Source of the DNA: an uncultured Hyphomicrobiales bacterium
GTDB taxonomy: Bacteria; Pseudomonadota; Alphaproteobacteria; Rhizobiales; Beijerinckiaceae
Assembly (NCBI GenBank): GCA_903903935.1
Contig: CAIVAX010000177.1
Span: 1-17,784 of the forward strand
Length of the DNA stretch: 17,784 nt
Direction: 5' to 3'
Below, piece by piece: positions 8,459 to 15,108 of this stretch (position 1 is the first letter of the stretch; every line of letters starts with the position of its first letter). Below the pieces are notes generated by a model. It was not told where the DNA came from. It did no database searches and saw only the letters and a list, made by a program, of their open reading frames with translations. The position numbers were made by a program, and so were the translations under genes.

Positions 8459-10009
8459 TTATCCCTGCGCCTGAAGCGGGCTCCAGCGCAAAACGGGAGT
8501 GCGGGCCGCGCCCGTCTCATCCAGCCGCCGCCGCGGCGCATAATGGGGCGCCGAGGTAAAGCGCTCCACCTCGCCATTTTTGGCGGCAAAGGCCAGCTCG
8601 CGCAAAGTGGCGATGAACAAATTCAACGAGGCCAGAGATTCCGACTCAGTGGGCTCGATCAACATGGCGCCATGCACGACCAAAGGAAAATAGACCGTCA
8701 TGGGATGATAGCCTTCATCAATCATCGCCTTGGCAAAATCGAGTGTGGTAATGCCGCTCCCCTTGAGCCAGTCATCATCAAACAAAGCCTCATGCAGACA
8801 GGGTCGCTGGCCAAAGGGCAGCGACATCACATCACTCAAACAGGCCTTGATATAATTGGCATTGAGTACGGCATCCTCGCAGGCTTGCTTGAGACCGTCC
8901 ACACCATGCGAGAGAATATAGCTGAGGGCGCGCACAAACATGCCCATCTGGCCATGAAAAGCTGTCATACGCCCAAAAGCCTGCGTGCCCTGCGCATCTT
9001 CGACAAGCTGCAAACTCTCGCCCTGCGCGCGAAGAAAAGGCACAGGCGCAAAGGCCGCCAATCGCTGCGACAACACCACCGGACCGGCGCCCGGCCCACC
9101 GCCGCCATGGGGCGTTGAAAAGGTCTTGTGCAGATTGATATGCATGGCATCAATGCCCAGATCACCGGGCCTGACCTTGCCCACAAGCGCGTTGAAATTC
9201 GCGCCATCGCAATAGAAATAAGCGCCTGCCTGATGCACCAGCTCAGCAATCTCGACGATCTCGCTCTCAAACAGACCGCATGTATTGGGATTGGTGAGCA
9301 TAATGGCGGCGACTTCCGGCCCCAGCAAAGGCGCAACTGTCTTTGCACTGACCGTGCCATCCGGGCCAGCAGGCACGGGGCGCACTGTAAAGCCAATCAA
9401 GGCCGCCGTTGCTGGATTGGTGCCATGCGCGGATTCAGGCACAAGAACAACGGTCCGCGTTTGAGCTTCGCCGCGCGCGGCAATGGCAGCTTTGATCGCC
9501 ATCATGCCGCAGGCTTCGCCATGCGCGCCAGCTTTGGGCGACAACGCCACGGCTGACATACCCGTCAACGCCATCAACCAATGCGACACCTCCTGCATCA
9601 GCTCGAGCGCGCCTTGCACACTCTGCTGGGGCTGCAATGGATGCACATCCGCGAAGCCCGGCAGACGGGCCATAGCTTCATTGAGCCTTGGATTATGTTT
9701 CATTGTGCAAGAGCCCAAAGGATAGAGCCCCGCATCAATCGAATAATTCTTCTGCGACAGGCGCACATAATGGCGCATTGCCTCCGGCTCGCTGAGGCCT
9801 GGCAGGCCCATGGGCGTGTCGCGTTCAAGCCCATTGAGCCGCATCGCAAAGGGCTCTGGTTCGGCAAGATCCACGCCGCTGACCTCCGGTCGGCCCCCTT
9901 CAAAAATCAATGGCTCTTCCATCTGCAAGCCACGATTGCCAGTGAAGCTGACTTTGTGTTTTTTTGTGCTCTCGCCGATAGCTGTGGGGCGACCCTGTGC
10001 ACTGCTCAT
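8459..10009 (-). CDS. gcvPB: Glycine dehydrogenase (decarboxylating), subunit 2
   Basis: A 516-residue C-terminal half of the glycine cleavage P protein, which decarboxylates glycine on PLP and hands the aminomethyl group to the lipoyl arm of GcvH. The PLP lysine is Lys295 in L-H-K-T-F-S-T-P-H-G, followed by the glycine-rich G-G-G-G-P-G loop. S-Y-S-I-D-type N-terminal features (Q-K-N-Y-S-I-D, Y-P-L-G-S-C-T-M-K) and E-S-A-H-G-T-N-P-A are standard. ATG 10009 has GGGGAAGAGAG upstream and lies 12 bases after the gcvPA stop, so the halves are made together. It is the last gene of the operon; no intrinsic terminator is visible before it meets trmL. Confidence 0.97.
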   Translation of the reverse strand: MSSAQGRPTAIGESTKKHKVSFTGNRGLQMEEPLIFEGGRPEVSGVDLAEPEPFAMRLNGLERDTPMGLPGLSEPEAMRHYVRLSQKNYSIDAGLYPLGSCTMKHNPRLNEAMARLPGFADVHPLQPQQSVQGALELMQEVSHWLMALTGMSAVALSPKAGAHGEACGMMAIKAAIAARGEAQTRTVVLVPESAHGTNPATAALIGFTVRPVPAGPDGTVSAKTVAPLLGPEVAAIMLTNPNTCGLFESEIVEIAELVHQAGAYFYCDGANFNALVGKVRPGDLGIDAMHINLHKTFSTPHGGGGPGAGPVVLSQRLAAFAPVPFLRAQGESLQLVEDAQGTQAFGRMTAFHGQMGMFVRALSYILSHGVDGLKQACEDAVLNANYIKACLSDVMSLPFGQRPCLHEALFDDDWLKGSGITTLDFAKAMIDEGYHPMTVYFPLVVHGAMLIEPTESESLASLNLFIATLRELAFAAKNGEVERFTSAPHYAPRRRLDETGAARTPVLRWSPLQAQG

Positions 10010-10021
10010 GCTCTCTTCCCC

Positions 10022-11365
10022 TCAAATGGCTGCGCGCAAGGCATCGATAAAGCGCGCCCGATCGTCATCACTGTTCACTTCCGTATTGGCGACAATGATC
10101 AGATCCTGAACATGACTCTGCTCGGGCAAGAGCCGCGAGACTGGCACGCCGCCCAACACGCCTTGCTGTGCCATCGCCTCAATCACCCGCGCCCCATTAC
10201 CCGGCACGCGCAGAGTAAATTCATTAAAGAAACTCTGCGTCACAACCTGCACCTGCGGCACAGCGCTGAGTTGATCGGCCAGCTTGCAAGCATTGGCATG
10301 ATTGGTGCGCGCCAGACGCCGCAAGCCATTCTCACCCAGCAAGGTCAGATGAATGGTAAAGGCCAAACTGCACAGACCCGAATTGGTGCAAATATTCGAT
10401 GTCGCTTTATCACGGCGAATATGTTGTTCGCGCGTGGACAGCGTGAGCACAAAGCTGCGCCGACCATCAGCGTCCACAGTCTGCCCGCATAAGCGACCGG
10501 GCATTTGCCGCACATAGGCCTGACGCGTGGCCAGAAGTCCGACATAGGGACCGCCAAAATTGAGCCCATTGCCCAAGGATTGCCCCTCGCCCACCACAAT
10601 GTCAGCACCCATCTCACCAGGCGAACGCAACAGGCCCAGAGCCATCACTTCGGTGACAACAGCAATCAACAAGGCCCCTTGCGCATGGCATGTATCGGCA
10701 ATCGCTGTCAGATCACGTACATTGCCAAACACATCGGGACTTTGCACGACAACGCAAGAGACATCAGGCCCAATGAGTGAAAGAAGATCCTCGGTTGCGC
10801 TCACATCAGCGGGCAGGACCTCAACCTCATCACCCGCCATATGCGAGACAGTCTGCACAACTTGCGCATAATGGGGATGCACTCCACCCGACACAAGCGC
10901 TTTGCGCCGCTTGGTCAGGCGATGGGCCATCAATACCGCCTCGCCGCAAGCAGTGGAGCCATCATACATAGAGGAATTGGCAACCTCCATGCCGGTGAGT
11001 AGCGCAACCTGCGTCTGGAATTCAAACAAATATTGCAATGTGCCTTGCGCAATCTCCGGCTGATAGGGCGTATAGCTGGTTAGAAATTCCGAGCGCTGGA
11101 TGAGATGATCCACACTGGCAGGCACATGATGCTTATAGGCGCCGCAACCGATAAAAAACGGTGCCGTTGAAGCTGTCAGATTGCGCCCGGCCATGCGCTT
11201 TAAAATGCGCTCCACCTCCATCTCAGAACGATGCGGGGGCAGATCCTTCGGACCGGACGCCAGCGCGCCAGCAGGAATATCGGCAAACAAGTCATCAATT
11301 TTGGCAACGCCAATGCGCGCCAGCATTAACGCACGATCATCATCGGTCAGCGGAAGATAACGCAT
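10022..11365 (-). CDS. gcvPA: Glycine dehydrogenase (decarboxylating), subunit 1
   Basis: A 447-residue N-terminal half of the P protein. It pairs with GcvPB; together they match one ordinary P chain of about 950 residues. Recognisable pieces are F-I-G-C-G-A-Y-K-H-H-V-P, T-S-Y-T-P-Y-Q-P-E-I-A-Q-G and N-S-S-M-Y-D-G-S-T-A near residues 105-160, the most conserved block of this family. The catalytic PLP lysine is in the other subunit. ATG 11365 is used; the codon before it is TTG, and GAGGGA lies seven bases upstream of that pair. It sits 11 bases after gcvH in the gcvT-H-PA-PB operon and is controlled by the same glycine riboswitch. Confidence 0.96.
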   Translation of the reverse strand: MRYLPLTDDDRALMLARIGVAKIDDLFADIPAGALASGPKDLPPHRSEMEVERILKRMAGRNLTASTAPFFIGCGAYKHHVPASVDHLIQRSEFLTSYTPYQPEIAQGTLQYLFEFQTQVALLTGMEVANSSMYDGSTACGEAVLMAHRLTKRRKALVSGGVHPHYAQVVQTVSHMAGDEVEVLPADVSATEDLLSLIGPDVSCVVVQSPDVFGNVRDLTAIADTCHAQGALLIAVVTEVMALGLLRSPGEMGADIVVGEGQSLGNGLNFGGPYVGLLATRQAYVRQMPGRLCGQTVDADGRRSFVLTLSTREQHIRRDKATSNICTNSGLCSLAFTIHLTLLGENGLRRLARTNHANACKLADQLSAVPQVQVVTQSFFNEFTLRVPGNGARVIEAMAQQGVLGGVPVSRLLPEQSHVQDLIIVANTEVNSDDDRARFIDALRAAI

Positions 11366-11376
11366 CAATCCATCCC

Positions 11377-11751
11377 TCAGCCCAAAGAGGCAACAAAAGC
11401 CTGATAAGCAGCCTCATCCATCAAGCTGGCCAATTGGCTTTTGTCAGACAAGGTCATTTTGAAAAACCAACCGGCGCCTTGCGGGGCTTCATTCACCAGA
11501 CCAGGACTGGCCTCCAGCGCATCATTGATCGCGCTCACCTGACCAGAGGCTGGCGCATAGACTTCGCTGGCCGCTTTCACGCTTTCAACAACAGCTACCT
11601 GATCGCCTGTGCCAAAACTCTGACCTAAGGCCGGCAGCTCGACAAAGACCACATCGCCCAATTGCGCTTGGGCATAATCACTAATGCCAACAATCGCATG
11701 ATCGGCCTCAATGCGGATATATTCATGATCCTTGGTGTAATAAGTGCTCAT
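11377..11751 (-). CDS. gcvH: Glycine cleavage system H protein
   Basis: A 124-residue lipoyl carrier that shuttles the methylamine group between GcvP, GcvT and the lipoamide dehydrogenase. The lipoylated residue is Lys59 in V-V-E-S-V-K-A-A-S-E-V, flanked by the hallmark G-D-V-V-F-V-E-L-P and the G-W-F-F-K-M near the C-terminus. The reading frame is open 32 codons further upstream, but that part overlaps gcvT, and M-S-T-Y-Y-T-K-D-H-E-Y at 11751 is where this family starts. The Shine-Dalgarno is a plain GGGG. Located 22 bases after gcvT. Neither lipoate attachment genes nor the L protein are in the window, so those come from elsewhere in the genome. Confidence 0.97.
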   Translation of the reverse strand: MSTYYTKDHEYIRIEADHAIVGISDYAQAQLGDVVFVELPALGQSFGTGDQVAVVESVKAASEVYAPASGQVSAINDALEASPGLVNEAPQGAGWFFKMTLSDKSQLASLMDEAAYQAFVASLG

Positions 11752-11773
11752 AGAGGTCCCCAATCGTGAAGGT

Positions 11774-12982
11774 CTAAGTTCGAACATAACGATGCGGCAC
11801 AAAGGGCATGGGGGCGATCTTTGCTCCCAGCGCTTTGCCGCGCACAATCAAGTGCACTTGCGTCTCGATCTGCGCGTGAGACGCATCAACATAACCCATG
11901 GCCACAGGCCCATTCAGCGAAGGCACAAATCCGCCTGACGTGATCATTCCAATGGCCTCGCCAGCGTCATTGAGGATCTCAGTGCCCTCACGCGCGGGCT
12001 GGCGCGACTCTGGCACAAGACCCACGCGCAAACGCTTTGGCCCCTCTGCCAATTCGAGCTGAATGCGCTGCGCACCGGGAAAACCGCCTTCAATTCGGCG
12101 GCGCTTTTGGATCGACCACGCTAGGCCCGCTTCAACAGGAGATGTGGTCACATCAATATCATGACCATAGAGACATAAACCGGCCTCCAAGCGCAGCGAA
12201 TCGCGCGCGCCAAGGCCAATCATTTTCACCGCCTCATCGCGCAAAAGGGTGCGCGCAAACTGATCGGCCAATTCCGCGCGCATGGACATTTCAAATCCAT
12301 CCTCGCCCGTATAGCCTGAGCGTGAGACATGACAGGTGAGACCATTAAAACTCACCACGCGCGCACTCATAAACGCCATGCTCTCAACACTCGGGCAATG
12401 GCGCGCCAAAACCTTCGCCGCTTTGGGCCCCTGCAGCGCCAATAAAGCGCGATGCGAGGCTAGCAAGAGACGAGCATCATTTGGCAAACGCGCTTGGATA
12501 TGCGCGAAATCTTCAACTTTGCAGGCCGCATTGACGACCAGCATGAGAACGCCATCCTGCGCCGGATCGGCCGGACGCGTCACCATGAGATCATCGAGAA
12601 TACCGCCCTCTTCATTCAGCAATTGCGTATAGCGCTGACGGCCTGGGGCTAGATTGACAAGATCAGCCGGGACCAAGGCTTCGAGCGCCAAAGCTGTACT
12701 GTGATGCGAAGCGCCAATGAGAAAAGCCTGTCCCATATGCGAAACATCAAAGAGACCCGCAGCAGTTCTTGTGTGGTTATGTTCGCTAATAATGCCCGAG
12801 GCATATTGAATGGGCATGTCATAGCCGGCAAAGGGCGCCATGCGCGCGCCCAGCGCTAAATGCAACCCATGCAAAGGCGTGCGCTGCAAAGGGCTCTGCA
12901 ACAAAGCGCTCTGAGGCGCGTCGCTGTGCGAAGACGGCTCAGCCGTTTTGTCGCTGGATTGATGATCGACAGTTTCACTCAT
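11774..12982 (-). CDS. gcvT: Glycine cleavage system T protein (aminomethyltransferase)
   Basis: A 402-residue enzyme that transfers the methylene carbon from aminomethyl-GcvH to tetrahydrofolate and releases ammonia. Family landmarks: F-A-G-Y-D-M-P at 51-57, G-L-F-D-V-S-H-M-G at 76-84, the catalytic Asp in G-G-I-L-D-D-L-M-V (Asp130 or Asp131), S-R-S-G-Y-T-G-E-D-G-F-E in the middle and a C-terminal T-S-G-G-F-x-P-S. It lacks the K-G-C-Y-x-G-Q-E motif of YgfZ. A polar, low-complexity extension of about 33 residues (Ser/Asp/His/Gln-rich) precedes the domain; no downstream Met before residue 48 offers a shorter start, and ATG 12982 has GGGG eight bases upstream, so the extension is probably real. 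It is first in the operon, directly downstream of the glycine riboswitch. Confidence 0.96.
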   Translation of the reverse strand: MSETVDHQSSDKTAEPSSHSDAPQSALLQSPLQRTPLHGLHLALGARMAPFAGYDMPIQYASGIISEHNHTRTAAGLFDVSHMGQAFLIGASHHSTALALEALVPADLVNLAPGRQRYTQLLNEEGGILDDLMVTRPADPAQDGVLMLVVNAACKVEDFAHIQARLPNDARLLLASHRALLALQGPKAAKVLARHCPSVESMAFMSARVVSFNGLTCHVSRSGYTGEDGFEMSMRAELADQFARTLLRDEAVKMIGLGARDSLRLEAGLCLYGHDIDVTTSPVEAGLAWSIQKRRRIEGGFPGAQRIQLELAEGPKRLRVGLVPESRQPAREGTEILNDAGEAIGMITSGGFVPSLNGPVAMGYVDASHAQIETQVHLIVRGKALGAKIAPMPFVPHRYVRT

Positions 12983-13057
12983 GTGACAAGCCCCAGATCA
13001 GACGCAGCACCGCCACCGATAAAATCGGCAGAGTGCATTGCGCCCCCTCTGTCTGGG
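12980..13057 (-). promoter_or_regulatory. Putative riboswitch expression platform of gcvT
   Basis: Between aptamer 2 and the gcvT start there is a small hairpin, CCGAT-TTT-ATCGG (13028-13016), without a terminating T-run, then the Shine-Dalgarno TCTGGGG (12997-12991). TCTGGG is exactly complementary to CCCAGA (13057-13052) at the 3' edge of aptamer 2, and resembles the 5' P1 strand CTCTGG (13130-13125). This suggests translational control in which the aptamer and the ribosome binding site compete for one strand. Read by eye; no folding was computed. Confidence 0.4.
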
Positions 13058-13225
13058 AACCTGAGAGATTTCCCGGCGCTTAACGCCAGTTACGCCCGTC
13101 GGTGGATGCGCGCGGCATCACTTTCCAGAGTGTCATCTCTCAGCGGTCCATTGGCCTGAGCGTTTCCGGGGCGGTTGCGCCTTCGGCGCCGTCCGGCGAA
13201 CCGGAACGGACTCTTCCGCTGAGAA
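13047..13225 (-). promoter_or_regulatory. Tandem glycine riboswitch
   Basis: Two glycine aptamers follow each other on the minus strand. Aptamer 1 (13220-13142) has P1 strands AGCGG and CCGCT, the conserved G-C-C-G-A-A-G-G-C-G-C-A-A-C-C core and CTCAGGCCAATGGACCGCT. Aptamer 2 (13130-13047) has P1 strands CTCTG and CAGAG, a CACCGACGGGCGTAA core and TCTCTCAGG ... CAGACAGAGGGG. The linker (GAGAGATGACA, 13141-13131) can pair through GAGA with the leader TCTC (13224-13221), which fits the known leader-linker kink-turn of this class. Position directly before gcvT agrees with its known role: glycine excess switches on glycine cleavage. The first core is close to consensus, the second somewhat diverged. 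Confidence 0.93.
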
Positions 13226-13243
13226 TTTAAATTCTGACTTACA

Positions 13244-13274
13244 ATTAAGTGCGCGTAGACCTGATTCGAGTCAA
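13244..13274 (-). promoter_or_regulatory. Candidate promoter of the gcv operon
   Basis: On the minus strand TTGACT (13274-13269) is a good -35, but the best -10, CTTAAT (13249-13244), is 19 bases away, wider than ideal. Transcription would begin near 13237, just ahead of the riboswitch leader. It is flanked by two perfect palindromes, TATCTGCAGATA (13289-13300) upstream and AGAATTTAAATTCT (13222-13235) downstream. Confidence 0.35.
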
Positions 13275-13300
13275 TTCCGTTTTCAGCCTATCTGCAGATA

Positions 13301-13335
13301 AAAGACAGACTGACAAAGGCAGGCGCTCTGTCAGT
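13301..13335 (-). terminator. Weak terminator-like hairpin after the lipoprotein gene
   Basis: On the minus strand ACTGACA (13335-13329) pairs with TGTCAGT (13315-13309) across a 13-base loop, followed by CTGTCTTTTA. The stem overlaps the stop codon of the lipoprotein gene. The stem is short and the T-run interrupted, so efficiency would be modest. Confidence 0.35.
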
Positions 13336-13972
13336 TAGCTTTGCGCTTATTGGTTTTGGCTGCAACGGGCGGGGCGCTAGCAGCACCCGCGCCTTCAAAC
13401 CCAACAAAGATTTGATAATCATCAAACGCATCCTCACCCAGGAAAGGCACGATGATGGGATCAGCCACAAGGGCAAAGGCGGACTGGCTCTGCCCTTGGG
13501 GAATGCTCGCCTGCACGCGATAGCTCTTGGACTGGATAATTTTCTGATCTGCTTCGGTCCGCACAGCAACCTTGATCGGAACGGTGAAGGATGAGGGCGC
13601 ACCCGCAGGCCCCAACAGGACCTTGCCTTCAACACCGACCTTAATCACGATTTTATTGTTCTCGACCGAGCATTCGCGCGCCAGATCACCCATAGAAAAT
13701 TGATAACGCACATTGCTGGAGGACTGTCCGCCCGCATACACACGCTGAGCGGCAGCACCTTCAAACACATCCACCACTGGACAATTCACCTTGCTGATAA
13801 CAGCCTTATTGGGCACGGGCGGCGCGGAAACAGAGTTGAAGGCAAACAAATTGCCCAAAGTGTCACCAGGATCACTCGACCCCGGAGCTGTCGAACAGCC
13901 AGAAAGGGCAAAGGCTGAGAGTATCAGCAGCTTTGATGCCTGCGCAGCACTCACCCAAGCAAGCTTGGCCAT
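13331..13972 (-). CDS. Conserved-looking lipoprotein of unknown function
   Basis: A 213-residue protein with a clear lipoprotein signal: basic start, hydrophobic L-L-I-L-S-A-F-A, then lipobox L-S-G-C with the lipidated Cys26. The residue after it is Ser, not Asp, so outer-membrane sorting is expected. The mature part begins with a Ser/Pro/Gly-rich linker, then a beta-strand-rich domain with two further cysteines (N-C-P and E-C-S) that could form a disulfide, and ends in a basic tail (K-T-N-K-R-K-A-N). I recall similar hypothetical lipoproteins in Rhizobiales but cannot name a function. The start is ATG 13972, with GGGAG eight bases upstream; a TTG two codons earlier is less likely. It stands alone between the gcv operon and the IalB-family gene, all on the minus strand. 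Confidence 0.85.
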   Translation of the reverse strand: MAKLAWVSAAQASKLLILSAFALSGCSTAPGSSDPGDTLGNLFAFNSVSAPPVPNKAVISKVNCPVVDVFEGAAAQRVYAGGQSSSNVRYQFSMGDLARECSVENNKIVIKVGVEGKVLLGPAGAPSSFTVPIKVAVRTEADQKIIQSKSYRVQASIPQGQSQSAFALVADPIIVPFLGEDAFDDYQIFVGFEGAGAASAPPVAAKTNKRKAN

Positions 13973-14100
13973 TCTCAACTCCCATTCTCGACGATAACGA
14001 TAAGGCGATATGCCTTTGCAAACTCAGGTCTCGCTTAGCATGCTCACGAGCAAAAACGAAGACGGGACAAGTCGAGCGATCAAACTACAGCCAAGCGCCC

Positions 14101-14655
14101 TCAGGGTAATTTGTCATAGCCCTCGCGAAACCCCGCCAACGGCAGAGGAATGCCAATGCCCTCCTCCGGCGTGTTGAAAATGATGAAAGTCCCCGTCTTG
14201 CCTTTGCTCAATTGCTCCAAAAGACCATCCTCGATCACAACTTCGGCGACACAGCCAGAGGGCAAACAGCGGACAAAACCGGCCCGGCCAACATCGATCT
14301 GATCGATTTTCAGCCCCAGTCCAGCCGGCAGCAAGACCCCCAAAGGGACAATCACGCGCAAGAGCCGGGACTTATTATCAGCCGTTTTCAATATGATAAT
14401 GACAAGATTGACGTTGGGCTTATCCTCTGCCGCCACTGATTGCAGCAGCGCGCATTGCTCGCGACTGGCGCCTGGCGGCGTCTCGCAGCGCAGTTCCCAA
14501 TCGCCAAATTTGCCCTTGACCAAGCCCTGCGCGAAGGCTGGGCTCTGCAAAATCAGAAAATTCGCCGCCAAGCCCAATAAGATCAGAGCGATAGCCCGTC
14601 CAAGACCCTTTTGGCTGATAAGCGAGCGGAGCAAACGTGTAGATGGGCGACCCAT
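14101..14655 (-). CDS. Invasion-associated locus B (IalB) family protein
   Basis: A 184-residue periplasmic protein. It has a long basic n-region, a hydrophobic core (about 20-37) and a cleavage site after P-A-F-A at residue 42. The mature part starts with G-K-F-G-D-W-E-L-R-C, has four cysteines (57, 68 and the pair in R-C-L-P-S-G-C), and ends with the G-F-x-x-G-Y-D-K-L pattern typical of IalB proteins. IalB was first described in Bartonella as needed for red-cell invasion, but family members are widespread in free-living alphaproteobacteria where the role is unknown, so this does not imply virulence. ATG 14655 has a strong GAGGAG six bases upstream. The gap of 128 bases to the lipoprotein gene suggests separate expression. 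Confidence 0.85.
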   Translation of the reverse strand: MGRPSTRLLRSLISQKGLGRAIALILLGLAANFLILQSPAFAQGLVKGKFGDWELRCETPPGASREQCALLQSVAAEDKPNVNLVIIILKTADNKSRLLRVIVPLGVLLPAGLGLKIDQIDVGRAGFVRCLPSGCVAEVVIEDGLLEQLSKGKTGTFIIFNTPEEGIGIPLPLAGFREGYDKLP

Positions 14656-15108
14656 GAATTCTCCTCTTCAGAGGTCAAGTATGTTCCGAACCAAAGCTTG
14701 GCTCTGTCACAGATTCGGCCCTTTTGAATACCACGAGAGGATAGGCTGAGGGAATGCTTGGAGCGTGTTCATCAGGAAGCCGCCCTCAGAGCTGGGACTT
14801 GTGCACAAAGCACCTCATTTTAGACATGGCAGTTATGCAGCTAAGCTCAATCTTGGCAGATGCGAGCATGGGATCAGCCAAACTTGGGTCATTTTGGCGC
14901 AAAAAGCCAAAAATGAAGGGGATAAACCAGCCTCAGCGGTCAAATGCCGCATCATGTTTGGGGGCCAGATGAGTTGCACTGAGACCCCTTTTGTGGTTTG
15001 GAGCATCCGATGGGGGTATTGCGTCTTGAGTCCGCTCCAAGGAATCGGGTCACAATACTGAACATGAAAGCCAAACGCCCGGTTGGCGTAATGGGAGCAA
15101 TGACGTTG
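14656..15108. other. Divergent intergenic region ialB-family / ctaC
   Basis: About 450 bases without a supported gene. It contains the IalB-family ribosome binding site, a 10-base palindrome TTGTGCACAA (14799-14808), an inverted repeat ATTTTGGC / GCCAAAAAT (14891-14898 and 14906-14914), and an in-frame upstream extension of ctaC (TTG 14998, ATG 15010, ATG 15064) lacking a good ribosome binding site. A 98-codon plus-strand frame (14765-15061) shows no recognisable protein character. I could not identify a strong promoter, although one for ctaC must lie here. Confidence 0.5.
14891..14914. repeat. A/T-rich inverted repeat upstream of ctaC
   Basis: ATTTTGGC and GCCAAAAAT form a 7-8 bp imperfect stem with a 7-base loop. 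It could be a regulator site or a small hairpin; nothing around it decides which. Confidence 0.4.

Noticed and set aside
9581..10492. 303-codon plus-strand frame across gcvPB and gcvPA
   Set aside because: It spans the junction of two certain genes on the other strand and has no recognisable protein features.
13016..13028. Hairpin after the riboswitch as an intrinsic terminator
   Set aside because: CCGAT/ATCGG has only five pairs and is followed by GTGGCGG, not a T-run, so termination there is unlikely.
14101..14655. IalB-family gene as a virulence factor
   Set aside because: The family is widespread in non-pathogenic alphaproteobacteria and the surrounding genes are housekeeping, so no virulence claim is supported.
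14765..15061. 98-codon plus-strand frame upstream of ctaC
   Set aside because: No good ribosome binding site, low-quality composition (many Cys, Trp, His without pattern) and no recognisable domain.
14998..15108. Longer ctaC start at TTG 14998 or ATG 15064
   Set aside because: Neither has a ribosome binding site at proper distance, and the extra residues would give an unusually long signal peptide; 15109 fits better, though this is not settled.
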